Shown here one piece after another: positions 9,422 through 18,120 of a stretch of DNA of 64,000 bases. Each line of letters opens with the position of its first letter. The first letter of the stretch is position 1. A program made the translations under genes and the position numbers. Source of the stretch: an uncultured Balneola sp. (lineage in GTDB: Bacteria > Bacteroidota > Rhodothermia > Balneolales > Balneolaceae); assembly GCA_902529115.1 (NCBI GenBank), contig CABZVB010000001.1, forward strand, positions 62,001 to 126,000. Direction: 5' to 3'. The notes under the pieces are model-generated. The model ran no database searches, was not told where the DNA came from, and saw nothing but the letters and a program-made list of their open reading frames with translations.

Positions 9422-9734
9422 TTATCAAAGATACCGTTTTCCCCTGAATGGTGTTAACCAAAAAAGAAAGACAAAACTACCTCAAAATTTATCTCTATAA
9501 ATCAATCCTCTGTTCTTGATTATTTAAAAAGTATACAATGAAAACTTACCTGATACTATGGCGTGGTTTTGGCCCAAAAAATTCTGCTTCTGCACTGAAA
9601 GCCATCATTTGAACCGACATAATACTTAGTGGGTTTTGCGCTGACCAAGAGAATTCAAAAAAAGGCGCCATGACATTTTAATTTTTATCGCGGCTGTTTA
9701 TGATTCATAATTTGCTTTACATAAACTTTTTTTG
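9422..9734. other. Intergenic region between the metalloprotease gene and argS
   Basis: A 313-bp gap. It should hold the argS promoter (minus strand). The only coding-like content I find is a 41-codon minus-strand ORF at 9546-9671, listed separately. I see no tRNA, terminator hairpin or repeat in it. Confidence 0.5.
9546..9671 (-). CDS. Possible 41-residue peptide, unknown
   Basis: A short ORF with ATG and TAA in the gap between two minus-strand genes. The peptide starts MAPFFEFSWSAQNPLSIMSV, continues QMMAFSAEAEFFGPKP and ends RHSIR. It is rich in Phe, Ser and Met, and two aromatic segments (FFEFSWSAQNP and AFSAEAEFFGP) look loosely alike. There is no clear Shine-Dalgarno sequence. It would be read in the same direction as, and just after, the metalloprotease gene. 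I do not recognise it; it may be a chance ORF. Confidence 0.25.
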   Translation of the reverse strand: MAPFFEFSWSAQNPLSIMSVQMMAFSAEAEFFGPKPRHSIR

Positions 9735-12281
9735 TTAAAAATCAGTGCTACAGTACCGCATCCAATCCGAACCTATTGGAGAACCAGGAGGCATACCCAA
9801 TGCGGGGAAAGCTTCAAAAATGGTGGGTTCGTTAAAATATTGATCTATCATGAGCGCTGCTTGCCTAGCCATTGGTCGCATGAACCCTTCTATCATAGAT
9901 GCAACGGATTCAAGTTTATCGAGCACAATTGCTTTGGTAAGTGGACTAGACTGGCTTGATGCATGCAAAGCAATCATATGACGTACCACCTCATAATTAA
10001 CTACCTCCTGAATAGCCCCTTGATAACTCTGAGATTCTTCTTTACCCCAGGTTACGGTTAGTAGAGCGTCAAGAGTTTCCTGAAGACTCAAATTATTATC
10101 TCGTGCACCATATTCAACCAGTCGATTTGCTCTAGCTGGATGCAATAACAACTCTAGTGTCATATTTGCAGAAGATTGTGCAATACTCAGTGCATCTAAA
10201 GATGGACCCGTCCTGCCCTTGAATAATTCTCTGGTCGAAGGGAGGCCAGCTGGGCGCGGAGGTATCAAATCAAGTAGCGAGGGAGGGAGTGCCAAAACCT
10301 CTGGCTCTAATGTAGAAAGCATCGCTTGTAAGGCATTTCGCTGAGCGCTTGCGCGGACAATACGAGGATTGGGTTGATTATCACCTTTGATTTTGTAGGC
10401 ATAATCCATCCCCCCAATTAACTTCACTGTACCTTCTACTTGGTATCGATGGAAAAAATAAATGGGCACTAAAACATCCTCTAGGTAAGAAGTTGGGTGG
10501 CCACTCGGTAAATTTGCCATACCAAATTGTGTAAGGGCTATGTCTCGCACCTCTAAAATATGACTCAGTTGATCAGTAGGATCCTGTCCATAATCCCATA
10601 AGTGCGCTGTTGGATGTGACCCGCCTTTTGGCCGTGCATCATTGTCAGAAATATAATCTAATCCACTTGAATGAGCTTGCGCAAGAAGTTCATTCAACGC
10701 CTTAATTTCATCCACATTATCTGGGAAATCCTGGTATCCATAGGCGATGGTTACTTTATCCCAAGCGCCAATCGCTGTGTCGTATGCGTCATCAAGATTT
10801 AATTCTCCATCAATAATATCCACCTTAGGATGTGGATAATCCATAACAGATGCCCGATTGTTCGCACTTGAAGCAAAATTGTGATAAATTCCTAGAGTGT
10901 GCCCTACTTCGTGCGCAGAGAGCTGTCGTATTCGCGCCAAGGCCATATCCATCATCGGCGAATCAGCCAGGTTTTCCAGCACACCCTCGCTCTCTGATTG
11001 TTCGCTGAATGGAGCTAATAACCCAGTAGCAATCATATAATCCTGTCGCACTCGTAATGAGCCCAAAAGAACATTTCCTTTAATAATTTCACCGGTTCGA
11101 GGATCGACAACAGACCCTCCATAAGACCATCCACGAGTCGAACGATGCACCCAGTTAATAACATTGTATCGGATATCTAGGGGGTGAGCATCATCGGGTA
11201 ATACTTTTACTTGAAAAGCATCCTTATATCCTATGGCCTCAAAAGCATGGTTCCACCAACGAGCACCATCCAACAAAGCTGATCGTACAGGCTCTGGAGT
11301 CCCATTATCTAAATAATAGATGATTGGTTTAACAGCTTCACTCACTTCAGAAGTTGGATCTTTTTTCTTTAGCCTATGGCGGTTAATAAAGCGAACCGCC
11401 ATATCCTCTTCAATCGGCGCGGCATAATCCATAAAGGTCGTTGGATAATAACCGGCTCTAGGATCATAGACTCTTGGGGTATAATCATCGTCTGGAAGTT
11501 CAACAAATGAGTGATGTTGCCGAACAGTAACTGCCGACGGGTCAGGTACCACTGATCGTAATTCACGGCCGGGATTACTCCCGGTGAAGGTAAGCATGGT
11601 TTCGAATTCGGTATTCTTAGGGAAGTTGAAGGTTCCTTCTAGGTATAGTGCAGAACGGCTTTTATCTAAACTGTAAGAACCTTCCCGGACTCCTCGTAAC
11701 CGAATAGTAACACCATGAGCGTCTCGCATCAAAAAAGGGGTTAAATTAATTAAATACGCTCCATTTTCTTCGGCTTCAATAGGAAATCCGTACAATACCG
11801 ACGATGCAAAGGCTTCCCGAACCGACTTTTTTTCTAACTCGTTCTCTGACTGGGCTACATACCGCAGGTTAGGTTGTATAAGTAATAATTTTGACCCTCT
11901 TTTTTCGAAATATACAACTCGCTCACCGCCTTGTTGAGATCGATCCAAGCCTATATCATTAGAGCCAACCCCTGCAGCTAAGTAGTTGGCGTATAAAAAT
12001 TCCTGATTTAACTCGTCTACCCTTAACCAAAGTTTATCCTCATCTTCATCATAATAATAGGTGAAAAACCCTTCTGTGGCTTCTAATTCTCCTACTTTGT
12101 CCAAGATATTTTGACCATAACTAACTACTGTAAATAGCAGTTGTAATACCAAAAGAAATAATAGCTTTATACCTGACTTATAAAAGGATAGTTGCCTTTT
12201 TCTAGTAAATATTAGTGAGTTAGACTCGACATTTATTGAATAGTTGTTCCACATAGTCAAACGGTTTTGTATTAGGGTCAA
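9735..12281 (-). CDS. Exported zinc-dependent metalloprotease (DUF5117/DUF4953 type)
   Basis: An 848-residue secreted metallopeptidase. A hydrophobic signal (IKLLFLLVLQLLFTVVSYGQ, residues 38-57) follows an unusually long polar leader, so the true start may be the ATG at residue 10 (12254). The metzincin-like zinc site HEVGHTLGIYHN places H457, E458, H461 and H467, with a downstream ASVMDYPHP Met-turn. The N-terminal half (LEATEGFFTYYYDEDEDKLWLRV) and the WSYGGSVVDPRTGEIIKG segment are typical of the DUF5117/DUF4953 proteases of Bacteroidota. Substrate unknown; probably periplasmic or surface. It starts 7 bp after the symporter gene would be read upstream, so the two may share a transcript. 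Confidence 0.85.
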   Translation of the reverse strand: MTLIQNRLTMWNNYSINVESNSLIFTRKRQLSFYKSGIKLLFLLVLQLLFTVVSYGQNILDKVGELEATEGFFTYYYDEDEDKLWLRVDELNQEFLYANYLAAGVGSNDIGLDRSQQGGERVVYFEKRGSKLLLIQPNLRYVAQSENELEKKSVREAFASSVLYGFPIEAEENGAYLINLTPFLMRDAHGVTIRLRGVREGSYSLDKSRSALYLEGTFNFPKNTEFETMLTFTGSNPGRELRSVVPDPSAVTVRQHHSFVELPDDDYTPRVYDPRAGYYPTTFMDYAAPIEEDMAVRFINRHRLKKKDPTSEVSEAVKPIIYYLDNGTPEPVRSALLDGARWWNHAFEAIGYKDAFQVKVLPDDAHPLDIRYNVINWVHRSTRGWSYGGSVVDPRTGEIIKGNVLLGSLRVRQDYMIATGLLAPFSEQSESEGVLENLADSPMMDMALARIRQLSAHEVGHTLGIYHNFASSANNRASVMDYPHPKVDIIDGELNLDDAYDTAIGAWDKVTIAYGYQDFPDNVDEIKALNELLAQAHSSGLDYISDNDARPKGGSHPTAHLWDYGQDPTDQLSHILEVRDIALTQFGMANLPSGHPTSYLEDVLVPIYFFHRYQVEGTVKLIGGMDYAYKIKGDNQPNPRIVRASAQRNALQAMLSTLEPEVLALPPSLLDLIPPRPAGLPSTRELFKGRTGPSLDALSIAQSSANMTLELLLHPARANRLVEYGARDNNLSLQETLDALLTVTWGKEESQSYQGAIQEVVNYEVVRHMIALHASSQSSPLTKAIVLDKLESVASMIEGFMRPMARQAALMIDQYFNEPTIFEAFPALGMPPGSPIGSDWMRYCSTDF

Positions 12282-12288
12282 TGTAAAC

Positions 12289-13620
12289 TTATAGGGTTTT
12301 ATTTTTCATCCTGCCAAAATAGTCCTGAGCAGCATTCATCACCTTCGGAGACAATAAAATAGCCGCAGTCATTGTTGGTATAGCCATTAGTGCAAACATT
12401 CCATCGGTAAAGTTTAATACCGCATCAATGGTTGCTACAGCCCCAAAAATGATAGCTGCTGCATAAAAATAATTGAAATATTTCTGTCGGTGAGCACCAG
12501 CTAAAAAGCCTAGACATTTAGTGCTGTAATACGAATAGGTAAACAAAGAACTGAAAGCAAAAATTAATACGCATAACATTAATACGTACACTCCAGTAGG
12601 TCCCATAGCCTTTTGAAATGCTGAGGCGGTCAAGCTTATCCCATTTACATCACCTGAGGTCCATACTCCCGTTACTAAAATAGCCAAAGCTGTCATGGTA
12701 CAGACGACTAATGTATCAATGAATGGGCCCATCATAGCAACCAAGCCCTCACGTACCGGCTCCTTAGTTTTAGCTGCCCCATGAGCTAAAGTAGCCGTGC
12801 CTATTCCTGCTTCGTTAGAGAAAGCCGCTCTCCGTACCCCCGTTATAATCAGCGCCCCAACAGCCCCACCCATTACTGAATTTGCAGTAAAAGCGTCCGT
12901 TACAATCAATCTTAGATATTCCCCTAGAACATCTATGTGTACCATCAATATGTAGACGACACTTACAACGTAAATCACCACCATCGCTGGCACCATTTTG
13001 GACGCTACCTTTCCAATTCGTTTAATCCCACCAAAAACAACTAATGATACCACCGCTAAAATGATTAAACCACTAATTAAATCCGTGTTAAAATGATTAT
13101 TTGGATCACTAATACCGTTAGGAATGAGTAAGAAATCACGTACAATTTGGGTGACTTGGTTGGCCTGAAAAATAGGCAATGGTCCAAATAAGCCTGCCAC
13201 CGCAAAAAGTGCCGCCATTGGTTTCCACTTTTGTCCCAATCCTTCCGTGATGATGTACATAGTACCCCCTTGTAAATGCCCCTCCGAATCATATCCTCGG
13301 TACATTACAGAAAGTGTACAAGTAAAAAACTTAGTTGCCATACCCACTATGGCGCTTACCCACATCCAAAAGACAGCGCCAGGGCCCCCAACAGCAATAG
13401 CCACGGCAACTCCACTTATATTACCCATACCTACTGTGGCAGCTAAAGCGCTCGCTAATGCTTCAAAATGACTAATATCTCCAGGATCATTTGGATCATC
13501 GTATTTACCACGTAAGACCTCTATGGCGTGCAAAAAATATCGATAGGGGATAAATCGAGAATAAAATAAAAAGTACAGGCCTCCACCTACTAAAAGTATA
13601 ACTAACGGCGTACCCCACAT
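12289..13620 (-). CDS. Alanine/glycine:cation symporter family protein
   Basis: A polytopic AGCS transporter (SSS-independent Na+/H+:Ala/Gly symporter). Diagnostic segments: ALAATVGMGNISGVAVAIAVGGPGAVFWMW, a multi-helix core, and RAAFSNEAGIGTATLAHGAAKT. It has 443 residues from the first ATG, but coding similarity clearly continues upstream of that ATG (see findings): in frame, ETIDRILAGFSSF precedes MWGTPL, and family members have such a leader. The likely native start is near 13662 (CTG) or another non-ATG codon, because no ATG, GTG or TTG follows the in-frame stop. It lies 7 bp before the metalloprotease gene. Confidence 0.88.
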   Translation of the reverse strand: MWGTPLVILLVGGGLYFLFYSRFIPYRYFLHAIEVLRGKYDDPNDPGDISHFEALASALAATVGMGNISGVAVAIAVGGPGAVFWMWVSAIVGMATKFFTCTLSVMYRGYDSEGHLQGGTMYIITEGLGQKWKPMAALFAVAGLFGPLPIFQANQVTQIVRDFLLIPNGISDPNNHFNTDLISGLIILAVVSLVVFGGIKRIGKVASKMVPAMVVIYVVSVVYILMVHIDVLGEYLRLIVTDAFTANSVMGGAVGALIITGVRRAAFSNEAGIGTATLAHGAAKTKEPVREGLVAMMGPFIDTLVVCTMTALAILVTGVWTSGDVNGISLTASAFQKAMGPTGVYVLMLCVLIFAFSSLFTYSYYSTKCLGFLAGAHRQKYFNYFYAAAIIFGAVATIDAVLNFTDGMFALMAIPTMTAAILLSPKVMNAAQDYFGRMKNKTL

Positions 13621-13768
13621 AAATGATGAAAAACCCGCTAATATGCGATCAATTGTTTCCAGAACAATAATTAGTTTAATTAATGATAAGGGTCTTAAAC
13701 TCGGTCTAAAAGAGGGAAATCACAAATAAAAAAGGCGATTAATCACACATTTTTAAAATGATTAAAAG

Positions 13769-14434
13769 TTAAGCCCAATCAGAAAAGCGTCCCATACCAT
13801 TAATTACAAACTGCACTCCTATAGCTAGAGCAATAAAACCCATCATTCTGGTAATCACCGTCATACCAGATTTCCCTATTAATTGGTTCAACCAAGGTGC
13901 GATCCTAAGTATGACAAAAGCTGACAGAGCAGTCAATAATACAGCAACTCCATAAACCAAGTAATCCGTTGCGCTGGTAGCCTGAGACCCAAACCCAATA
14001 ACCACAGCAATGCTACCAGGACCCGAAAGCAGTGGCATCGCTAACGGACTAAATGAAACATCTTCCTTATCCATAGCAGCTACTTGATCTTCCTTGGATA
14101 GCTTTCTTCCCCCTGTTTCAGGATTCATCATATAGAATCCGGTTTTCATGATGATTAGACCGCCAGCAATACGTATTCCTGACATGCTAATCCCAAAAAA
14201 TTGAAGAATATATGTTCCGGCAAATAAAAAAGTAATTAACACAAAAAACATGTAAATCGCAGCTTTTCTGACAGTTAATTTGCGTTCTTCTTTGGTGTCT
14301 TCTTTGGTTAAGGCCATAAAAACCGGCATCGCAGTAATGGGATTAACCACCGAAAACAGCGAGGTAAAACTTGCAAATAAAAGAGCTCCAATACCCATAT
14401 TCGGTAGAAAATTAAAAAGTTTGCTACCCCACAA
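13769..14434 (-). CDS. MarC family integral membrane protein
   Basis: A 221-residue inner-membrane protein with about six hydrophobic segments. FTSLFSVVNPITAMPVFMALT near the N-terminus, AGTYILQFFGISMSGIRIAGGLIIMKTGFYMM, and SPLAMPLLSGPGSIAVVIGF are the MarC/UPF0056 signature. Despite its name the family has no proven antibiotic-resistance role; small-molecule transport is suspected. Met13 is an alternative start. It is divergent from the fRMsr-like gene (205-bp gap) and 148 bp upstream of the symporter. Confidence 0.88.
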   Translation of the reverse strand: MWGSKLFNFLPNMGIGALLFASFTSLFSVVNPITAMPVFMALTKEDTKEERKLTVRKAAIYMFFVLITFLFAGTYILQFFGISMSGIRIAGGLIIMKTGFYMMNPETGGRKLSKEDQVAAMDKEDVSFSPLAMPLLSGPGSIAVVIGFGSQATSATDYLVYGVAVLLTALSAFVILRIAPWLNQLIGKSGMTVITRMMGFIALAIGVQFVINGMGRFSDWA

Positions 14435-14639
14435 GCCTATTTTTGGGGTCGCTTTAATACTGACTCGTATGTTAGACTATTACGAAATTTAAAGATACAA
14501 ACTCTATATCGAGTTTCATCTATGTGAAGTTAATTTTCTTAAATTAATGCACACCATACTTAAGCTTCGTATGTTTAGATAACAATGTATTTGAAAACTA
14601 CTATAATCAACTAATGCAGCTCACACGAATACAATAACT

Positions 14640-15080
14640 ATGTTACAACGCATAAATACCATTATAGAGCTTAATATTAACCTAAGCCAAGTACTACATG
14701 AAGTTGCCCAAATTCTTTATACCGAATTTGAGCATTTTGACTGGGTGGGCTTCTACCTCGATGATCGGGACAAAAAGGGGTATCTGAAACTTGGTCCCTT
14801 TATCGGACCTTCAACCGATCACGTATCGATACCTTATGGAAAAGGGATTTGCGGACAAGTCGCTGTCTCACTGCAAACATTCGTTTCTCAGGATGTGAGT
14901 GCAGAAGATAATTATATTGCCTGCAGCACCAAGGTGCAGTCGGAAATAGTAGTGCCTATATTAAAAGATGGGGTTTTTGTTGCTCAATTAGATATAGATT
15001 CAAATACAAAGCATTCCATTACCGAAGAACAGACAGAGCTTCTAGAGTCCATCTGTACTAAGCTATCGATTCTCTTTTAA
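14640..15080 (+). CDS. GAF-domain protein, free methionine-R-sulfoxide reductase-like
   Basis: A 146-residue single GAF domain of the fRMsr type, which reduces free methionine-(R)-sulfoxide. DWVGFYL (34-40), IPYGKGICGQVAV (64-76) and YIACSTKVQSEIVVPI (92-107) align with the enzyme core. C71 and C95 correspond to E. coli C94 and C118 with the same 24-residue spacing, while the position of C84 is His61. The activity may therefore rely on a different disulfide route or be lost. It is divergent from marC and convergent with the lipoprotein gene. Confidence 0.72.
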   Translation: MLQRINTIIELNINLSQVLHEVAQILYTEFEHFDWVGFYLDDRDKKGYLKLGPFIGPSTDHVSIPYGKGICGQVAVSLQTFVSQDVSAEDNYIACSTKVQSEIVVPILKDGVFVAQLDIDSNTKHSITEEQTELLESICTKLSILF

Positions 15081-15105
15081 AGATATAAAATCGATTAATA
15101 GCCCT

Positions 15106-16134
15106 CTAATAAGGGCATCTTGGCCCATTCACTAGCTGAATTTCATTAATTTCGTCGGGAATAATGACCCGGGTATGAGACTGATCAAACCATTCGGTAT
15201 ACCACTGATCTCGAATCTGGCCTCGGAGCTCTACATAAAAATACTGTTGGGCGGCTTCCTCAATTAGTACTGGATAAGCACTTGTAATAACCAGCTCTTC
15301 TAAATGACCATCAAAGTGCCATATCTCGCTTTCATCACACAAAATAAACTCTGGCCCTGAAGGCCCTTTCATATAACCCCTGTACACATTGAAGTTATTC
15401 CGTTGAATCGTCCCATCCCGTAAAGCTCTCATTTGAGAAACCATTTGCAACAAATCACTGCTCGTACTACTTTCTTGATAAGTGTCTGGGCTGGTGTGCT
15501 GATACCGCCTAAAATAATTTCCCACGCGGGCTTCCACATATATCACCCATTGATCATCCCTCGATAAACTATCTCTGGCCAACGAATCTGCAGGCTCTAA
15601 GGTCCATATATTAGACTTATCAAAGGACTCATAGACACGTAACCAATCAGGTTCTTCAAACCATTCTGGAATACAATATTCAAATCGAGCTGTTTGGTAA
15701 AAATCTCCGCACTCTCCTTGAATGAACCAGCGAATATTGCGTTGAGGTGATTCAATATCGATCGCTGCTTTTTTCTCCCAAAAAAGAACGTATGTTGCCT
15801 TAATATCTTTAGTTTTTTTCATACGCAAAGCATGATAGGGAGGGATAGGCGAACTCAAAACCACCCTAAATTCTTCCTCTTCTACCCCCAAGGTCTCTTC
15901 GTATATGCCCCCCCAGCCCAATGAATCTGCAATTTCTTGAGGAAACCCTCTAGGACTACTCAGTACCGTTGTAGGTAAAACAACATGCTCTACTCTCGAC
16001 ATTTTGTGCGTGCTACCACAGGAACTTAATAAGGAACAGCCAATCAAAACAATAGATGCAGATAAGACAACCGTCTTCCTATTGGTCTGTTTTATTTGTG
16101 TACCTTGCGGGTCGCTAGTCTGGAATAATTTCAT
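15106..16134 (-). CDS. Putative lipoprotein of unknown function
   Basis: An exported protein of about 342 residues that I do not recognise. From the ATG at 16134 it has a basic region (TNRKTVV), a short hydrophobic stretch and a lipobox ending LLSSC; a second cysteine six residues earlier (VLIGC) could also be used. The body is rich in Trp, Tyr and Glu (WFIQGECGDFYQTARFEYC, QYFYVELRGQIRDQWYTEW), suggesting a beta-rich periplasmic domain. An ATG at 16191 would overlap the neighbouring gene by 41 nt, so I prefer the inner start with a 16-bp gap. It follows the TIM-barrel gene on the same strand. Confidence 0.6.
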   Translation of the reverse strand: MKLFQTSDPQGTQIKQTNRKTVVLSASIVLIGCSLLSSCGSTHKMSRVEHVVLPTTVLSSPRGFPQEIADSLGWGGIYEETLGVEEEEFRVVLSSPIPPYHALRMKKTKDIKATYVLFWEKKAAIDIESPQRNIRWFIQGECGDFYQTARFEYCIPEWFEEPDWLRVYESFDKSNIWTLEPADSLARDSLSRDDQWVIYVEARVGNYFRRYQHTSPDTYQESSTSSDLLQMVSQMRALRDGTIQRNNFNVYRGYMKGPSGPEFILCDESEIWHFDGHLEELVITSAYPVLIEEAAQQYFYVELRGQIRDQWYTEWFDQSHTRVIIPDEINEIQLVNGPRCPY

Positions 16135-16150
16135 CGTATTCTCATTGCTA

Positions 16151-17062
16151 TTAAAGAGTGCAAAGCTCAATAGCTTTTGCCAAGGAGTCAAATTTATTTT
16201 CTGCGGTGGGTATAAATTCTTGAGCTACGTGGCCCTTAAACCCAGTATCTTGTATAGCCCGCATTATAGCAGGATAATTTAGCTCTTGGCTTTGGTCTAT
16301 TTCGTTTCTTCCTGGTACTCCCGCAGTATGGAAATGGGCAATATAAGGATGATATTTTTGGATCGTTGCTATGATATCTCCTTCCATAACCTGCATATGA
16401 TAAATATCATATAATAATTTAAAATGATCCGAGCCAATCTTTTCGCACAGACCTACTCCCCAAGTTGTATGGTCGCATTGATAGTCTTTATGATCTACCT
16501 TCGAATTCAATAACTCCATAACGAGAGTAATACCATGCTTTTGAGCTAAAGAAACAATAGGGTCTAAGCCTATGGCACACTGCTCCATTCCCTGCTGGTC
16601 CCCTACACTTCGCCTATTTCCGGAAAAACAAATGAGATTTTGAATGCCTAGATCAGCCAGAACAGGAATAAGCTGGCTGTACTCTTGCTTTAATTTAGCA
16701 TGATAACGAGGATTATTAAACCCATCCGTTAAGCTCAAAGGTACACTATTTGCAACCGCGCAGTTTAACCCTCTTTGCTGAACTTTTTTAATATCGGAGG
16801 GGTTCAGCAGCTCAATCGAATCTATGTTGAGATCAATAGCAACCTCGCACAATTCTTCTAATGTTACCGATGAATAGGTCCAACGACAAACCGAATGCCT
16901 ATATCCTTGCTCAGAAATCTTTGAACTCACTCCCCCAGATAGTGCTTGCTTGTTTCGTATGAACGGCTGTGGGGCATCTGAATTGTTATAAATAGCATCT
17001 CTAGCCACAGGTACTCCTAATGCAGAGGCTAAAATTCCTTTGATGGCATTTTTTCTATTCAT
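16151..17062 (-). CDS. Hydroxypyruvate isomerase-like TIM-barrel sugar isomerase/epimerase
   Basis: A 303-residue AP-endonuclease-2-family TIM barrel. Characteristic strands are SIELLNPSDIKKV, NLICFSGNRR, ITLVMELLNSK (metal Glu), FKLLYDIYHMQVMEGDII (metal Asp and the DxYH motif), IAHFHTAGVPGRNEI and GHVAQEFIPT (metal Glu), as in hydroxypyruvate isomerases (Hyi). The N-terminus MNRKNAIKGILASALGVPVA looks like a Tat- or Sec-type export signal of the kind seen on Bacteroidota sugar isomerases and Gfo/Idh proteins. The natural sugar is unknown. It is 29 bp downstream of lgt and probably cotranscribed with it. Confidence 0.78.
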   Translation of the reverse strand: MNRKNAIKGILASALGVPVARDAIYNNSDAPQPFIRNKQALSGGVSSKISEQGYRHSVCRWTYSSVTLEELCEVAIDLNIDSIELLNPSDIKKVQQRGLNCAVANSVPLSLTDGFNNPRYHAKLKQEYSQLIPVLADLGIQNLICFSGNRRSVGDQQGMEQCAIGLDPIVSLAQKHGITLVMELLNSKVDHKDYQCDHTTWGVGLCEKIGSDHFKLLYDIYHMQVMEGDIIATIQKYHPYIAHFHTAGVPGRNEIDQSQELNYPAIMRAIQDTGFKGHVAQEFIPTAENKFDSLAKAIELCTL

Positions 17063-17091
17063 TTTTAACTCCCAGTTTAGCTACTCATTAG

Positions 17092-17970
17092 TCAACTGTT
17101 CTTAAGCTGTTCCTTCTTAAGATACTTGTTCAATAAGATACCAGCAATAATCACGTAGGCAAGCAAACTAAGCTGCAAATTCGTCATATTTGCAAAAGCC
17201 ACAAACTCTCGGTCTCCTCTAATAAATTCTAGAGCAAAGCGAAGTAATGCATAACCTCCTGTGTGCACATAAAATATTATGGGTGAATTTTTATTGCTCT
17301 TCCAATACTTATTGAATAAATAGATTACCACGCCCAAAATGGCAAAATCCCCCATCATTTCGTATAACTGTGTAGGATGTAAAGGGGCACTCATAGTAGA
17401 GCCCGCTTCTACTAATCCCCGTTCAAATGACCATTGCCAGGGAGAGGATGAATAGGATAATTCAGTCTCAAAAGAAGGAATCCATGTCCCATATCTTGGA
17501 AACTGAACACCAAATACGCTATTGGTAGCCGCTCCGTACGCGTCTCCATTAAAATAACAACCAATGCGTCCTACCGCTTGGCCTATCAATATACCGGGTG
17601 ATAACAATGAGAAATATTCAAAGTAGTTCAATTTCTTCTTTTTTGTAAAGAAATAACCCCCCAACATACCTCCCAAAAGGCCTCCTGTTATGCTATTCCC
17701 TGCTCCACTAAGACTAAATAGAATGCTTGGATTACTCAAAAAAAGATCCAGATTCCAAAACAAAAAATGAGAGAGTCGAGCACCTAACAAAGCTCCTATA
17801 ATTGACCAGGTCACCAAACCATCAAATAACTCTATTTTACCCCCGTTGCTTTTTACCCATCTATAACAGACATAAATACCTAAGCCTATAGAGATTAAAA
17901 AATAAAGACCTTCATAAAAATAAATTTGAGTGAAGCCTACATCTAAATGAATGGGAAACATGGTGATCAA
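17092..17970 (-). CDS. lgt: Prolipoprotein diacylglyceryl transferase
   Basis: Transfers diacylglycerol from phosphatidylglycerol to the lipobox cysteine of prolipoproteins in the inner membrane. It has 292 residues with about seven membrane helices. The signature GQAVGRIGCYFNGDAYG spans about 130-146 (R135, N141, G142) and APLHPTQLYEM follows; GGLLGGMLGGYFF is the preceding glycine-rich helix. It is consistent with the many lipoproteins in the window. It lies 150 bp downstream of uvrA. Confidence 0.93.
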   Translation of the reverse strand: MITMFPIHLDVGFTQIYFYEGLYFLISIGLGIYVCYRWVKSNGGKIELFDGLVTWSIIGALLGARLSHFLFWNLDLFLSNPSILFSLSGAGNSITGGLLGGMLGGYFFTKKKKLNYFEYFSLLSPGILIGQAVGRIGCYFNGDAYGAATNSVFGVQFPRYGTWIPSFETELSYSSSPWQWSFERGLVEAGSTMSAPLHPTQLYEMMGDFAILGVVIYLFNKYWKSNKNSPIIFYVHTGGYALLRFALEFIRGDREFVAFANMTNLQLSLLAYVIIAGILLNKYLKKEQLKNS

Positions 17971-18120
17971 AGGGTTAGTTAAGGCACTCTAATTTTAGCA
18001 CCTGTTTATTGTCGCCTATTTATTCTAGCATAATAATACAGAAAGCTCTTTTATGATAGTATTATCAATTTAATGTGGCTCCTGCTCTCAAGCATCCATT
18101 GAAATACACCCATTAAAATA

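Noticed and set aside
15106-16191. Long start (16191) for the lipoprotein gene
   Set aside because: It would overlap the upstream TIM-barrel gene by 41 nt and place 19 polar residues before the lipoprotein signal; ATG 16134 is cleaner.
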